Shown here: piece by piece, positions 28,463 to 38,201 of the stretch | Numbering within the stretch: the first letter of the stretch is position 1 | Layout: the number at the start of each line of letters is the position of its first letter | Notes under the pieces: generated by a model | The model's input: only the letters and a program-made list of their open reading frames with translations | Databases searched by the model: none | Told to the model about the DNA's origin: nothing | Position numbers and translations under genes: made by a program | Assembly: GCF_018861065.1 (NCBI RefSeq) | Contig: NZ_JAHKQO010000017.1 | Coordinates: 21,816 to 85,815 of the forward strand | Origin: Paraglaciecola arctica | GTDB lineage: Bacteria; Pseudomonadota; Gammaproteobacteria; Enterobacterales; Alteromonadaceae | Direction: 5' to 3' | Length of the DNA: 64,000 nucleotides

Positions 28463-29287
28463 CTATACATCATCCAAAGCTAAAATATAAAGACTGGCCA
28501 AATAGGTGATTACCCAAGGTGTTGTGATCAGTAACCAGCTAAATAGTCGCGCATCCAAAATAGATTGGTAAATTACAAATACTTGGGCAGCGATGGGAAT
28601 CAATAATAAGGCACTAAAAAGTATGAATATTTTAAATTTTGACAGAGAGGTTAATACATCAGATAGAAAGGAAAGACTCAGATCTTTAAGTGTTGTCATT
28701 ATACATATTAGTAGCCCCAATGAGACTGTGGTTAGTGACATATGTCCGTATAGGGTAGGCTCGTTAAACACATATCCCACTAAAGATAACCCCACTATTA
28801 ACAGCGCACACAGTCCTAAACTAAGGGCTGGCTTACTGTATTTGCAATAAGAACAAATATAACTGGCAGTAAGTAGCAAAAACATTAAAGATGTATTGGA
28901 TCCAATTTGGATACCTAAGCCAATCGACTTTTCATATTCAAAGGCTCCAATATATGAGTTTAATCCATCAAGAAAGAACATTTCTTGCCAATTATCGATT
29001 AAAGCAATAGAAGCCAATAAAAATGTCAGGATATTTATTTTAGGTATAGACGAGTGAGTTTCTTCACGTTTCAAATAACCAGTGATAACAACACTCGTCA
29101 GCAAAAATAACAGTGCTGTCAAAGGATGTGTCGCTTCGCCGCTGCTAATTGGCCTATAAAAGTCTGGGATTTCGACAAAAGTGCCCAAGAGAACAAAACA
29201 AGTGATACCAATTATGCTTATGCTCGCCATAAGAGTAATAAAGTTTAGATAACGACAAAATTCGGAATTATACGTAATTGAACTCAT
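28463..29287 (-). CDS. Unknown multi-pass membrane protein (274 aa)
   Basis: About eight hydrophobic segments cover most of the protein. I see no transporter or sensor signature. The ATG at 29287 is preceded by GGAAGGA, while the longer frame from 29311 has no such site. It stands alone between ydbH and dnaK. A helical module of this kind is sometimes joined to GGDEF or histidine kinase domains, but none follows here. Confidence 0.7.
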   Translation of the reverse strand: MSSITYNSEFCRYLNFITLMASISIIGITCFVLLGTFVEIPDFYRPISSGEATHPLTALLFLLTSVVITGYLKREETHSSIPKINILTFLLASIALIDNWQEMFFLDGLNSYIGAFEYEKSIGLGIQIGSNTSLMFLLLTASYICSYCKYSKPALSLGLCALLIVGLSLVGYVFNEPTLYGHMSLTTVSLGLLICIMTTLKDLSLSFLSDVLTSLSKFKIFILFSALLLIPIAAQVFVIYQSILDARLFSWLLITTPWVITYLASLYILALDDV

Positions 29288-29475
29288 TGTCCTTCCTTTG
29301 GAGCAATTCAACTCTGCAGAGTGCAGAATGGGCGTAGAAAAATGCTAACAAATAAAATAGCAATCCATATACTACATTTTTTCAACGCAATGATTCAATG
29401 CAATTCAAATGATGGGCGAAGTTGCGGTAATTAGACCGACACAATACCCTTGGTAATCACACTCATTCACTTATG

Positions 29476-29513
29476 CAAAAAAACGCCCCTAACATCAAAT
29501 GTTAAGGGCGTTT
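29476..29513 (-). terminator. Rho-independent terminator after dnaK
   Basis: A strong hairpin: ACGCCC-type arm with CTAACAT paired to ATGTTA and GGGCGT, loop CAA-like, and A runs on the plus strand (T run on the minus strand, the direction of dnaK). It lies about 58 bases beyond the dnaK stop codon. Confidence 0.8.
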
Positions 29514-29570
29514 ACGTTAGACTTGATAAGCGCTTTTAGTCGTGAGTACTACTCATATTGGCTTCAATTA

Positions 29571-31478
29571 TTATCCGTTGCTGACATCTTCAAAGTCCGC
29601 ATCAATAATATCATCGTTAGCGCTATTTTTGTCTGCATGTCCTTGCTGCTGACTGCTTTGTGACTGCGCTTGTTGCTGTGACTGTTGTGCTTGCATTATG
29701 CCGCTGTAAGCGTCCTGCAATGCTTTTTGACGCATTTCAATCGCAGCTTTGTCATCTCCATTCACCGCCATTTTCAACTGTTCGATTAAAGTTTTAAGCT
29801 GGGTTTGTTGCTCTTCAGCTAAAGACTCCATCGATGTTTGTACAGTATGAATCAAATGGTCAGCTTGGTTGCGTTGTTCAACAAGCTCACGCTTGAGTTT
29901 GTCTTCACTAGCGTGTTGTTCACCATCTTTTACCAAACGATTAATTTCGTCTTCGGTTAAACCACTTGAAGCGGTAATTTCAATGCTTTGTTCCTTACCT
30001 GTTGCTTTGTCTTTGGCCGACACTTTCAAAATACCATTTGCGTCAATGTCAAAGGTTACTTCAACTTGCACTGAACCTCGCGGCCCTTGGCTAATATCCG
30101 TTAAGTTAAATTGGCCTAAGGACTTGTTGTCTGCTGCCATTTCGCGCTGACCTTGCAACACATGCACTGTAACAGCACTTTGGTTGTCTTCTGCTGTAGA
30201 AAAGGTTTCAGCAGCGCGTGATGGAATAGTAGTGTTTTTCTCAATAAGCTTGGTCATCACACCACCCAAGGTTTCGATCCCTAGTGATAAAGGTGTAACA
30301 TCCAGTAATAACACGTCATCTACTACCCCCGACAACACACCAGATTGAATCGATGCGCCCATAGCAACGGCTTCATCAGGATTGACATCTTTACGAGGTT
30401 CTTTTCCAAAAAACGCGTTAACCGCTTCTTGTACTTTTGGCATACGGGTTTGTCCGCCCACCAAAATGACCTCACTAATTTCACTTTTACTCAAACCTGC
30501 ATCTTTTAGTGCTTGTTCGCATGGAGCAATAGTACTTTTTACCAAATCGTCGACTAATGATTCCAATTTCGAACGTGTCACCTTCACATTTAAATGTTTA
30601 GGGCCACTGGCATCAGCTGTTATGTAAGGTAAATTTACCTCAGTTTGTAACGCTGATGACAATTCTATTTTAGCTTTTTCAGCGGCTTCTTTAACCCGTT
30701 GTAGCGCTAATGAGTCTTGCTGGATATCGATACCTGTATCATTTTTGAATTCTTCAACTAGGTAGTTGATTAGGCGTAAATCGAAATCTTCACCACCTAA
30801 AAAGGTGTCACCGTTGGTGGCCAATACTTCAAATTGTTTTTCACCCTCTTCATTAGAAATCTCAATGATCGATACATCAAAGGTACCACCACCTAAATCG
30901 TAAACTACCACTTTTTGTTCAGCCTTATTGGCGTTACCCACGCCATAAGCTAACGCAGCTGCGGTTGGTTCGTTAATGATTCGTTTTACATTTAATCCTG
31001 CAATTTTACCTGCATCTTTGGTCGCTTGACGTTGTGAGTCATTAAAATAAGCCGGAACAGTAATAACCGCATCGGTGACTGTTTCGCCCAAATAGGCTTC
31101 TGCATCTTTTTTCAATTTACGTAAAATTTGCGCCGACACTTCTTGTGGCGATAATGCTTTACCGTTAACTTCAACCCAAGCATCACCATTTTTTGCTTTG
31201 ACAATTTTATAGGGGGCTAAAGCGATGTCTTTTTGCACTTCTTTGTCGTCAAATTTGCGGCCAATCAAACGCTTAATCGCAAATAAGGTATTGTTGGAGT
31301 TGGTTATCGCTTGTCTTTTTGCTGGTTGACCTACTAGAGTCTCGTTGTTTGCGTAGGCCACAATTGAAGGCGTGGTGCGGTTACCTTCGGCATTTTCAAT
31401 AATTTTAGATTTGCCGCTTTCCATTACAGCTACACATGAGTTTGTTGTTCCTAAATCAATTCCAATAATCTTAGTCAT
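29571..31478 (-). CDS. dnaK: Chaperone DnaK (Hsp70)
   Basis: 635 residues. The nucleotide-binding domain starts with [11 protein letters not shown] and contains [18 protein letters not shown], the phosphate-binding [12 protein letters not shown] and [10 protein letters not shown]. The substrate-binding domain carries [12 protein letters not shown]. The tail is Gln-rich and ends in an acidic motif, [10 protein letters not shown], the usual DnaK C terminus. The ATG at 31478 has AGGTGA upstream; a GTG at 31487 is possible. Neither grpE nor dnaJ is adjacent, so this is likely either a moved or a second dnaK copy. It is divergent from a Crp/Fnr regulator. Confidence 0.96.
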   Translation of the reverse strand: MTKIIGIDLGTTNSCVAVMESGKSKIIENAEGNRTTPSIVAYANNETLVGQPAKRQAITNSNNTLFAIKRLIGRKFDDKEVQKDIALAPYKIVKAKNGDAWVEVNGKALSPQEVSAQILRKLKKDAEAYLGETVTDAVITVPAYFNDSQRQATKDAGKIAGLNVKRIINEPTAAALAYGVGNANKAEQKVVVYDLGGGTFDVSIIEISNEEGEKQFEVLATNGDTFLGGEDFDLRLINYLVEEFKNDTGIDIQQDSLALQRVKEAAEKAKIELSSALQTEVNLPYITADASGPKHLNVKVTRSKLESLVDDLVKSTIAPCEQALKDAGLSKSEISEVILVGGQTRMPKVQEAVNAFFGKEPRKDVNPDEAVAMGASIQSGVLSGVVDDVLLLDVTPLSLGIETLGGVMTKLIEKNTTIPSRAAETFSTAEDNQSAVTVHVLQGQREMAADNKSLGQFNLTDISQGPRGSVQVEVTFDIDANGILKVSAKDKATGKEQSIEITASSGLTEDEINRLVKDGEQHASEDKLKRELVEQRNQADHLIHTVQTSMESLAEEQQTQLKTLIEQLKMAVNGDDKAAIEMRQKALQDAYSGIMQAQQSQQQAQSQSSQQQGHADKNSANDDIIDADFEDVSNG

Positions 31479-31815
31479 AATAATCACCTATTAGTTAATA
31501 AAAAAAGTCTGAAGCTTTATGGCAGTCTCCCAATAAGCAGTTTGACTACAAAAACAACCTTGTTGAAACCGACCAATATGTTTTGGTTTAACTTAGGATG
31601 TTTGGTTAGTGGCGCTATAATACTCAAGAGAAAAAAATGCTTCTGTCACAAATATGACAGTATTGGTTAAATAGTTTTTGTTGGTTTAATGATATAAAAA
31701 TCAATAAATTAGCATGAGAAGCTTGGTATGTTGACGATATCTAGTTGTTTGGCTATTTGCCCTCAAAGCGTTAGAATAATCATCCTTACTAGGTCAGAGC
31801 TCATTCACAGTTACA
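31479..31815. promoter_or_regulatory. Divergent dnaK / Crp-family regulator intergenic region
   Basis: 337 bases without a gene. Contains the AGGTGA site of dnaK and a leader with A runs. I looked for a sigma-32 type promoter (CTTGAA ... CCCATNT) and found no convincing match on the dnaK strand. Confidence 0.4.
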
Positions 31816-32595
31816 ATGGAGAAAAACATTTCTCATCTACCTCACAAAGCTAGCCCAGTACTGGTTAAACAAGCTAACCTTTTTGCGGATTTACCGGCGA
31901 AGTTAATTGAAGATTTTCAACAAGAATTTCAACTGAGCGAATGGCAAAAAGGAGACTATTTTAATTCTGCCTTATTAACAGAGCGCTTTTTTGTGGTCAT
32001 TGAAGGGCAAGTAGAGATTAAACAAAGCAATCCTGAAACAGGTAGAGAAGCCACCTTAGATATGCTCTATGCAGGTGATTGTTTTGACTTGATTGTACTA
32101 CTCGACGACCAACCCCATGACGTGATTGTGTCGCCTTTAACCAAAATACGCTTGTTATCGGTTAAACTTGAAACTATGCGTCAGTGGTTGTGGAGCTATC
32201 CAGAATTTAATCAACAGTTTATGCCTTATTTAGCGCAAAAAATGCGCGAAAAAGAGGAGTTGGCCAGTAGCTTGATATTGCATAATGTGACTACACGCTT
32301 AAGTCGTATCATTCTAAAGCACATTAATAAAATTAAGTTTTATATCAGTGGAAAAGAAGATGAACAGCAACATATAGTCACAGGTTTAACCGACGACACT
32401 TTAGCACGCATGTCTGGAACCGTCCGACAGATAGTGAACAAACAATTACAACAGTGGAAAAAAGACGGAACCTTAGATAAAAAGCGCAATCAACTGCTAA
32501 TCAAAGATTTAGATGCTTTAGAAAAAGAAGCTAAATACCCACAAACTCTATCCAATACCCCCTGGGTGAATACCCCGCCTCAGGAAAAAGACTGA
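31816..32595 (+). CDS. Crp/Fnr family transcriptional regulator
   Basis: 259 residues: a cNMP-binding-like beta-roll (about 20-145) and a C-terminal winged helix (about 165-240, VTGLTDDTLARMSGTVRQIV as the helix-turn-helix). The Fnr iron-sulfur cysteines are absent and the cAMP-contact RExG-type motif is not evident, so the ligand is unknown. It is divergent from dnaK and could control it (inference). The N terminus is not a signal peptide. Confidence 0.85.
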   Translation: MEKNISHLPHKASPVLVKQANLFADLPAKLIEDFQQEFQLSEWQKGDYFNSALLTERFFVVIEGQVEIKQSNPETGREATLDMLYAGDCFDLIVLLDDQPHDVIVSPLTKIRLLSVKLETMRQWLWSYPEFNQQFMPYLAQKMREKEELASSLILHNVTTRLSRIILKHINKIKFYISGKEDEQQHIVTGLTDDTLARMSGTVRQIVNKQLQQWKKDGTLDKKRNQLLIKDLDALEKEAKYPQTLSNTPWVNTPPQEKD

Positions 32596-32719
32596 GTGAT
32601 TAAATCACAATATCGCTTCAAATCTGGCGTCAAAAAAAGCGACAAGCATTCAATTCAAGCAGACGTGAAAAGTGCAACAGGGTAGCTAGGAAATTAATGG
32701 ATGATTGATGGAATTGTGA

Positions 32720-32749
32720 AAAGAAAGACCAGAAGAGCGCTTCTGGTCT
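32720..32749 (-). terminator. Terminator after the PEP-CTERM gene
   Basis: A perfect 10-bp stem (32726-32735 with 32740-32749) and 4-base loop; on the minus strand it is followed by a T-rich run (TTCTTTTC). It lies about 50 bases after the stop of the PEP-CTERM gene. Confidence 0.7.
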
Positions 32750-32801
32750 CGTGTTAAAAACATACCTTGCCCTTGTGCAAAAGGACAACGTAATTGTTCG
32801 C

Positions 32802-33554
32802 TTACTTTTTACAGAAACGACGCGAGCCTAAAGCTGCAAATGCTAGTGCAAAAACTGCCAGTGTTGAAGGTTCAGGTACATCTACCGTGCCAAACGTAAG
32901 ATTGTCATAACGAACCTCATAACCTCCAGCATTGCCCGATTGAGTGTTATAACCGTTTAGAATAACTGTACCTAAATGATCTGCTACTGCGGCGGCTTGA
33001 TGAACAAGATTACCATTTACAAAATACTCAAACATATTATCAATAAGCGTAATTTCAAGTGTATTGAACGCGTCTAAAGTAAATAGGCTCGATGGTGGAA
33101 CAACCCATCCGAGACCTGACTCCCATTTGGCAACGCCTGTACCATCAGTATGGTTGTTTTGAAACTCCAAAATTGGATATTCGTCGGTCCTATTAGCAGT
33201 CGAATGTACAGGGGAGTTATAGCCAATTCCCCACATTCCACCGTAACGACCAGCAACATCCCATTCGGAACCGATCCACATATCGATAGACATATAGTTA
33301 GATTGTCCGATATCTAATTGCATTCCCTGAGTATCGTGAAATGCGTCTGGTTGTAAATCTCCTGCAACAGTCATTACAAGTTCATTGTTTATAATTTGGA
33401 ATCCAGCGGGTGCTGCTCTATCAACGAACCAATCCCCCAACGAATCACCATTATTAAATTCTAAGGTCTCTAAAGAAGCAGACGCAACATTAACAATACT
33501 GCTTGCGACAAATATAGCACTGGCAAGCGTTAAATTTAGATATTTGGATTTCAT
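32802..33554 (-). CDS. PEP-CTERM sorting domain protein
   Basis: 250 residues. A signal peptide (cleavage near 26, after ASA) is followed by an extracellular beta-rich body with many aromatic residues (LamG-like in character). The C-terminal tripartite signal has VPEPSTL, a hydrophobic helix (AVFALAFAALG) and a basic end (SRRFCKK). Such proteins are processed by exosortase, whose gene is not in this window, and are usually exported to the surface or biofilm matrix. Upstream DNA (33555-33976) has an inverted repeat that may be regulatory. Confidence 0.88.
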   Translation of the reverse strand: MKSKYLNLTLASAIFVASSIVNVASASLETLEFNNGDSLGDWFVDRAAPAGFQIINNELVMTVAGDLQPDAFHDTQGMQLDIGQSNYMSIDMWIGSEWDVAGRYGGMWGIGYNSPVHSTANRTDEYPILEFQNNHTDGTGVAKWESGLGWVVPPSSLFTLDAFNTLEITLIDNMFEYFVNGNLVHQAAAVADHLGTVILNGYNTQSGNAGGYEVRYDNLTFGTVDVPEPSTLAVFALAFAALGSRRFCKK

Positions 33555-33976
33555 TTTTATATTCCTTATTCCTTAAGTGTAAATTGTTCTGTAGAAAATT
33601 TGGCTACTTAGTAATTTACATTATTCATACAATGTTAACGTGATGTTTACACGATTTCGGTTTAAGCAAATTTTGGACCAAAGAATTAAATGTACGGTAG
33701 AACAGATATTTAGTATTTTCTTGGTTAACACTATTTACTAAAGTGTAAATAAAACGGACACTATTTTGATCACAGACTCTAGTCACTTCCAAATATAAAC
33801 AATTCTTACCACGCCGCCGATTTTAAACATTGAGGCCAAAAAAATGTTGTATTTGTTGCGGGTGATTACCTTTCATTTGTATTGTTTACTTGGAATATGT
33901 CTAACGTTTATTTATATCAGCGTGAGCTTTTATACGTTAATTATCTTAATCAATTATCAAATCTCATCACAAATAG
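33555..33976. promoter_or_regulatory. Intergenic region upstream of the PEP-CTERM gene
   Basis: 422 bases, AT-rich. An inverted repeat, GTAAATT (33579-33585) and AATTTAC (33613-33619), lies 25-60 bases before the PEP-CTERM start and is a candidate operator. A plus-strand open frame near 33844 overlaps the esterase gene antisense and is not supported. Confidence 0.4.
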
Positions 33977-35014
33977 TTAAGGCGCCAGATGTTGACCTAA
34001 AAATGGCAACATTCGCGAACGAATTTTGCCCTTGGGTTCAAAGTGATAATCCCAGCCATTGCCTCCGTGCTCTTCAGCGCTAAGTTGAATGCCAAAGTTT
34101 TCGAGTAATACTGTGTAGCGTCTGGCGCCAATCACATGGTCCCAATTTTGGTCGTTTCTTCCCCAATCCATGCCAATGCCACGCAATTTAGTGAGGTTTT
34201 CGGCGTATTTGGGTGTTAGATCAGATAGATGAAACACCTGCTTTAGTTTACGTATGTTGGTAACATTTGCTTGAAGTTCACCAGCGACTCTTTCTACTAT
34301 GAAATCCGCATAAAATGGTGGTTTATTCCCATTGGGAAGATGTGCTTGCGCCATAGAAACAAAGGGGGATGAATAGGGCTTTTGTAGTTCTGAATGATTC
34401 TTTGCGGCGTGAATTTCGTTCCAGTCGGGTTTAAATAGAAAAGGGATATCGCCTGTGTCTGTGGCAACAGGATGTAAAGCATAAACGCTGCCATAGGTGT
34501 TTGGATATAACATGGCGAGTTTTAAGGCTGCATAGCCTCCCAAAAAGTGGCCACTAATCGCTCTATGTGGCGCACCTTGTTTTACGCGGAAACGAGATTC
34601 TACCCAGCCCAATAAATCCTGATGAATAAAGTCTAACCAGCGACCTACAACTTGATTGTTACCAAAAAAATTTAACCCCTGCTTTAAATCATAGTCAGCA
34701 CTAACAAATACACTAGGTGGTATATCCCCTTTTGCAATGGCTTCATCAATGGCGTTAACTACTTGTTCATCGATTTTTTGCTCGAAATTAGATATGAAAT
34801 AAATTGTTGGATAATCGATCTTGTTTTCATCGTACCCATCGGGCAGGTAGACGTAGACATTTCTTTCAGGAGAGATTCCTATTAAGGTATTCTCGAGTGC
34901 AGCAGATTTCAAGATTTGCTTTTCGACAGTGCCAGCAAAGCAAGCATGTATCCCAGCAATTAACAGCGAAATAGACAATAAAACAGACAGTGTGAACGAG
35001 GATTGAAGTGACAT
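33977..35014 (-). CDS. Esterase D-like alpha/beta hydrolase homologue with serine replaced by phenylalanine
   Basis: 345 residues with a signal peptide (cleavage near 27, after FAG). The fold is that of the esterase D/S-formylglutathione hydrolase family: the strand VYVYLPDGYDE, a nucleophile elbow and a C-terminal EHGGNGWDYHF. The elbow reads ISGHFLGGYAAL, with Phe where the catalytic Ser should be (codon TTT at 34544-34546; TCT would be Ser). So it is probably not an active serine esterase, unless sequence error. The ATG at 35014 has GGAG upstream; 35029 does not. It is divergent from an AraC regulator. Confidence 0.85.
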   Translation of the reverse strand: MSLQSSFTLSVLLSISLLIAGIHACFAGTVEKQILKSAALENTLIGISPERNVYVYLPDGYDENKIDYPTIYFISNFEQKIDEQVVNAIDEAIAKGDIPPSVFVSADYDLKQGLNFFGNNQVVGRWLDFIHQDLLGWVESRFRVKQGAPHRAISGHFLGGYAALKLAMLYPNTYGSVYALHPVATDTGDIPFLFKPDWNEIHAAKNHSELQKPYSSPFVSMAQAHLPNGNKPPFYADFIVERVAGELQANVTNIRKLKQVFHLSDLTPKYAENLTKLRGIGMDWGRNDQNWDHVIGARRYTVLLENFGIQLSAEEHGGNGWDYHFEPKGKIRSRMLPFLGQHLAP

Positions 35015-35122
35015 ATATTTGATCTCCATTGTTTGTGAATTTTTATGCTATTTTGCGAGGTACCGGTTTGCGACCTATCCGGTCGGCGAATACCATTACA
35101 GAGTCTTTGGGGGAGTAATTAA

Positions 35123-36274
35123 GTGAATTTGTTACAAGCCTGCTTGTTATTTACGGGCATCAGTTTTTGTCTAGGTTTTGTATTATTACGTCGCCGACTA
35201 TTTGTACACCTGAGTTTGAGATATTTTTCGGTGTATCTGGTTTTAGCAAGCTTAAGTTTAGGTTTTGAATGGTTATTAGTGCATCCCGAAACGCCCTACA
35301 AGGCCGCTTGGTTAGCACTGTTAATGGCTAACTCATTTTTGATGGCTCCTTGTGTATGGTTGTTTGCGAAAGAAATTGATCAAAACCGTCCTGCAAAATT
35401 ATGGCCACTTGCTTGGGGGCAATGTGCGGTAATTGTTGCTGGAGCAACTCTGTGTATACCGCTTTTTATAGAAGCAAACCAGAGCACCTTATTGGTCGAT
35501 CCAGCTCGTGCAAACACTGAGCTATCCTTACCAATTCACAGCACTATGATAGCAGCGATATTGCTGTATTTATTACAAGTGCCCTGGTATTTATCTTGTT
35601 GTTTACAATTGTTTCGTAAGAGATTGCGTATTATTCAGTTTTTGTTTTCGAATATAGATGAACCGGCACTCAATGCGTTGCGAGCATTGATTTGGGTAAT
35701 GGCAGCGAATTGGGTTTTGAATTTGAGTCGAATGCTCCAAGTGATGCTTTTCGACCCATCAATGGATTGGGAATTATTGATTACAGTCAGTGAAGTGGGA
35801 GTGTTAGTTGCAGCACTGTATGCGATTTTTCAGTGTTGTTGGAAATACTCTTATGAAGACCAAGCTATGTTGCAGTCCCTTGCTCCCGAAACAAACAATC
35901 AGTCTGAAAGCAGCAAATACGCCAAATCTCCACTGGATAAGACTACAAGGGCGCGTATCGTCGCCAAAGTTCTTGCCCAATTTGAAGAGAAACAAATACA
36001 CCACGTTAGTGGCTTGAAGTTACAAAATTTGTGTGATGCAACAGCTGAAAACGTGCATTATGTTTCTCAGGTTATTAACCAAGACATGAAGCTAAGCTTC
36101 TTTGATTTGGTGAATCAACACCGAATTAACGACGCAAAAATAAAGCTAAAAGAAAATTCCAACCTATCGATATTAGAAATTGCCTTAGAAGTGGGGTTTA
36201 ATTCTAAGTCGACTTTTAACAAAGCGTTTAAACAACAAACAGGGAAAACTCCGAGTGAATATCGAAACTTATAG
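35123..36274 (+). CDS. AraC family regulator with N-terminal membrane segments
   Basis: 383 residues. Seven or so hydrophobic helices (about 4-230) precede a C-terminal AraC/XylS DNA-binding domain (about 275-383, ending GFNSKSTFNKAFKQQTGKTP and SEYRNL). This membrane-AraC architecture is common in marine Bacteroidetes and Alteromonadales. A GTG start at 35123 has a GGGGGAG site upstream. It probably senses an external signal and controls the divergent esterase-like gene (inference). Confidence 0.88.
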   Translation: MNLLQACLLFTGISFCLGFVLLRRRLFVHLSLRYFSVYLVLASLSLGFEWLLVHPETPYKAAWLALLMANSFLMAPCVWLFAKEIDQNRPAKLWPLAWGQCAVIVAGATLCIPLFIEANQSTLLVDPARANTELSLPIHSTMIAAILLYLLQVPWYLSCCLQLFRKRLRIIQFLFSNIDEPALNALRALIWVMAANWVLNLSRMLQVMLFDPSMDWELLITVSEVGVLVAALYAIFQCCWKYSYEDQAMLQSLAPETNNQSESSKYAKSPLDKTTRARIVAKVLAQFEEKQIHHVSGLKLQNLCDATAENVHYVSQVINQDMKLSFFDLVNQHRINDAKIKLKENSNLSILEIALEVGFNSKSTFNKAFKQQTGKTPSEYRNL

Positions 36275-36434
36275 ATAACAGATAAAATTGGGCAGAATTT
36301 GCGGCATATAATAATTTGTAAGATTGTTGTAATGAAAGATGCAAAAATTCACCGATTAGGCTGAGTACGATAATTGCGGACTTAAGTTAATTTTGTATTA
36401 CAATTGAGCAAAGGATCTGCAAGAGTAGAATGAT

Positions 36435-36860
36435 ATGTCGATGTTTTTTCAAGTAAAAACGCAAGGAAAGATTATATATATAGACATTGTCGGACAATGG
36501 TCTGAATGCGAAGCCTTGGATTTTGAACAGACCATGCATTCCACTATTCCTTCTCTAAATGGTGGTAAGTTTGCTCACCTCATATCCTTTGAAAAGTGGG
36601 GATTAAGCACACCAGAAGTCGAGCCTATAGTAAAGAGGACGCTTGCTTGGTGTGTGAAGCAAGGCTTGAGTATTTCCGCCGAAGTGTTCACCCCCGATGC
36701 CTTAAAAGAGTATTTACTCGATAAATCAGTAGAAGACACTAAAGGTGAGTTGATAATTCGGCGTTTTAACAATAAAAAAGTTGCCGCAACATGGTTAGCG
36801 GAGATGGGCTATCAAAAAGTCGCGCCATTGGTTCCCGTAACACCTAGCTCATCACAATAA
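36435..36860 (+). CDS. Protein of unknown function, STAS/SpoIIAA-like fold possible
   Basis: 141 residues without signal peptide or membrane helix. The alternating beta-strand/helix pattern (IIYIDIVGQWSE, then AHLISFEKWG, then AEVFTPDALKEYL) resembles SpoIIAA/STAS-like domains found in many marine gammaproteobacteria. The match is weak and no function can be given. It may form a small operon-like group with neighbours only by direction. Confidence 0.55.
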   Translation: MSMFFQVKTQGKIIYIDIVGQWSECEALDFEQTMHSTIPSLNGGKFAHLISFEKWGLSTPEVEPIVKRTLAWCVKQGLSISAEVFTPDALKEYLLDKSVEDTKGELIIRRFNNKKVAATWLAEMGYQKVAPLVPVTPSSSQ

Positions 36861-37090
36861 TGTCACAAGTGTTTCCGTTGGTGTAATATTCGCCAGCTTT
36901 TTTAACACCCCAATCGAAGGATGTATTTAGTTGAGCAAAAACATTTGTTCTGTTTCGATACTCACACCCTATAGTGAGAACAGTGCATAAAAATGGGCTT
37001 AACCTCCATAAATTCAGAGTGATGCTATGGGGCTCAAATATAAACTTTACTAATTTTTCGTTTAGATTGGTGCATAGATGGAAGGGAATT

Positions 37091-37291
37091 ATGGTTATAA
37101 GACTGTTAGGGATTATTGTAGGTTTGCTTTTTATCGTTTTGGCGCCTGTTATGGCATATAACCAAGTAGAATCGCTAGCCATGTGTTTGTCGATTTTTTT
37201 AATGGGCATAGTATTTTTAGTTTATGGCGTAAAAGGCAATCAAGGCTTATTAAAAATACTTCCTAAAAATTCTAATTTGAAACTGTGGTAA
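37091..37291 (+). CDS. Small membrane protein of unknown function (66 aa)
   Basis: Two hydrophobic helices (about 3-22 and 29-47) with a short polar tail. The ATG at 37091 is preceded by GAAGGGAA. The open frame extends upstream without a second start signal. Not recognised as a known family. Confidence 0.5.
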   Translation: MVIRLLGIIVGLLFIVLAPVMAYNQVESLAMCLSIFLMGIVFLVYGVKGNQGLLKILPKNSNLKLW

Positions 37292-37335
37292 AGCTTGCTT
37301 ACTAGGCCACCCTTGTTAAAAAATAGGAGTCTAAA

Positions 37336-38109
37336 ATGGATTATTTGGAAATTAACAAGGAAGCTTGGGATAAGCGAACCCAAGTTCATGTGGGATCACA
37401 GTTTTATGATGTTGAAGCCTTTAAAGCTGGGAAGTCGTCGCTTAATGCCATTGAACTTAAGTTACTGGGTAATGTTGAGGGTAAAAAATTATTACATCTT
37501 CAGTGTCATTTTGGTTTAGATACGTTGTCCTGGGCTAGACTAGGCGCAAGGGTGACGGGAGTGGATTTATCTGCTGCGGCGATAGAACAGGCAAATATAC
37601 TGAAGTCGCAATTAGGATTGCCGGCCACTTTTATTGCTAACGATGTGTATCAGTTTGATAATGAAAACACAGAAAAATTCGATATTGTCTTTACTTCATA
37701 TGGTGTGTTGTGCTGGCTTCCTAATCTAAACAAATGGGCAAATACTATTGCCAATTCACTTAGGGTGGGGGGAGAATTTCACCTTGTGGAATTTCATCCC
37801 TTTAACGACTTACTGAGTGGTTACCGCTATTTTCCACAAATCGAACCTGATATTGAAGACGAAGGCACGTACACGGAAAACTGCGATGGCACCAAATCAA
37901 CAGTAGTAACTTGGGCACACTCATTGAGTGAGGTCATCAATGCTTTAATTTCGGTTGGCTTAATCATTGAGTTTTTTAACGAATATGCATTTAGCCCCTA
38001 TGATTGCTTTGAAGGTCTTGAGCATGTTACTGGTAAGGGGTATCAAATGTTGCACAAGGGCCAGCAGGTACCATTAATTTATGCAATTAAGGCTCGAAAA
38101 ATTGCTTAA
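37336..38109 (+). CDS. Class I SAM-dependent methyltransferase
   Basis: 257 residues. Motif I reads LLHLQCHFGLDTLSWARLGA and is followed by VTGVDLS, the acidic residue binding SAM. The core Rossmann order is typical of methyltransf_25/UbiE-like methyltransferases. The substrate is unknown. AGGAG lies before the ATG. It is followed by the ClbS-like gene on the same strand. Confidence 0.9.
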   Translation: MDYLEINKEAWDKRTQVHVGSQFYDVEAFKAGKSSLNAIELKLLGNVEGKKLLHLQCHFGLDTLSWARLGARVTGVDLSAAAIEQANILKSQLGLPATFIANDVYQFDNENTEKFDIVFTSYGVLCWLPNLNKWANTIANSLRVGGEFHLVEFHPFNDLLSGYRYFPQIEPDIEDEGTYTENCDGTKSTVVTWAHSLSEVINALISVGLIIEFFNEYAFSPYDCFEGLEHVTGKGYQMLHKGQQVPLIYAIKARKIA

Positions 38110-38201
38110 CAAGTTTAAAGCCGAGAGCCGGCTGTTCACGTTTAGAAGTAATGCGTTCATGGGTTACTGTTATTGCCAGCGGCAATTGATTGGAGAGGCT
38201 T

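Noticed and set aside
33844-34083. Plus-strand hydrophobic open frame of 79 codons
   Set aside because: Runs antisense into the esterase homologue, has no clear ribosome binding site.
36844-37209. Minus-strand open frame of 121 codons
   Set aside because: It overlaps a plus-strand small membrane-protein gene with its own ribosome binding site, has no start signal, and its composition looks like antisense of coding DNA.
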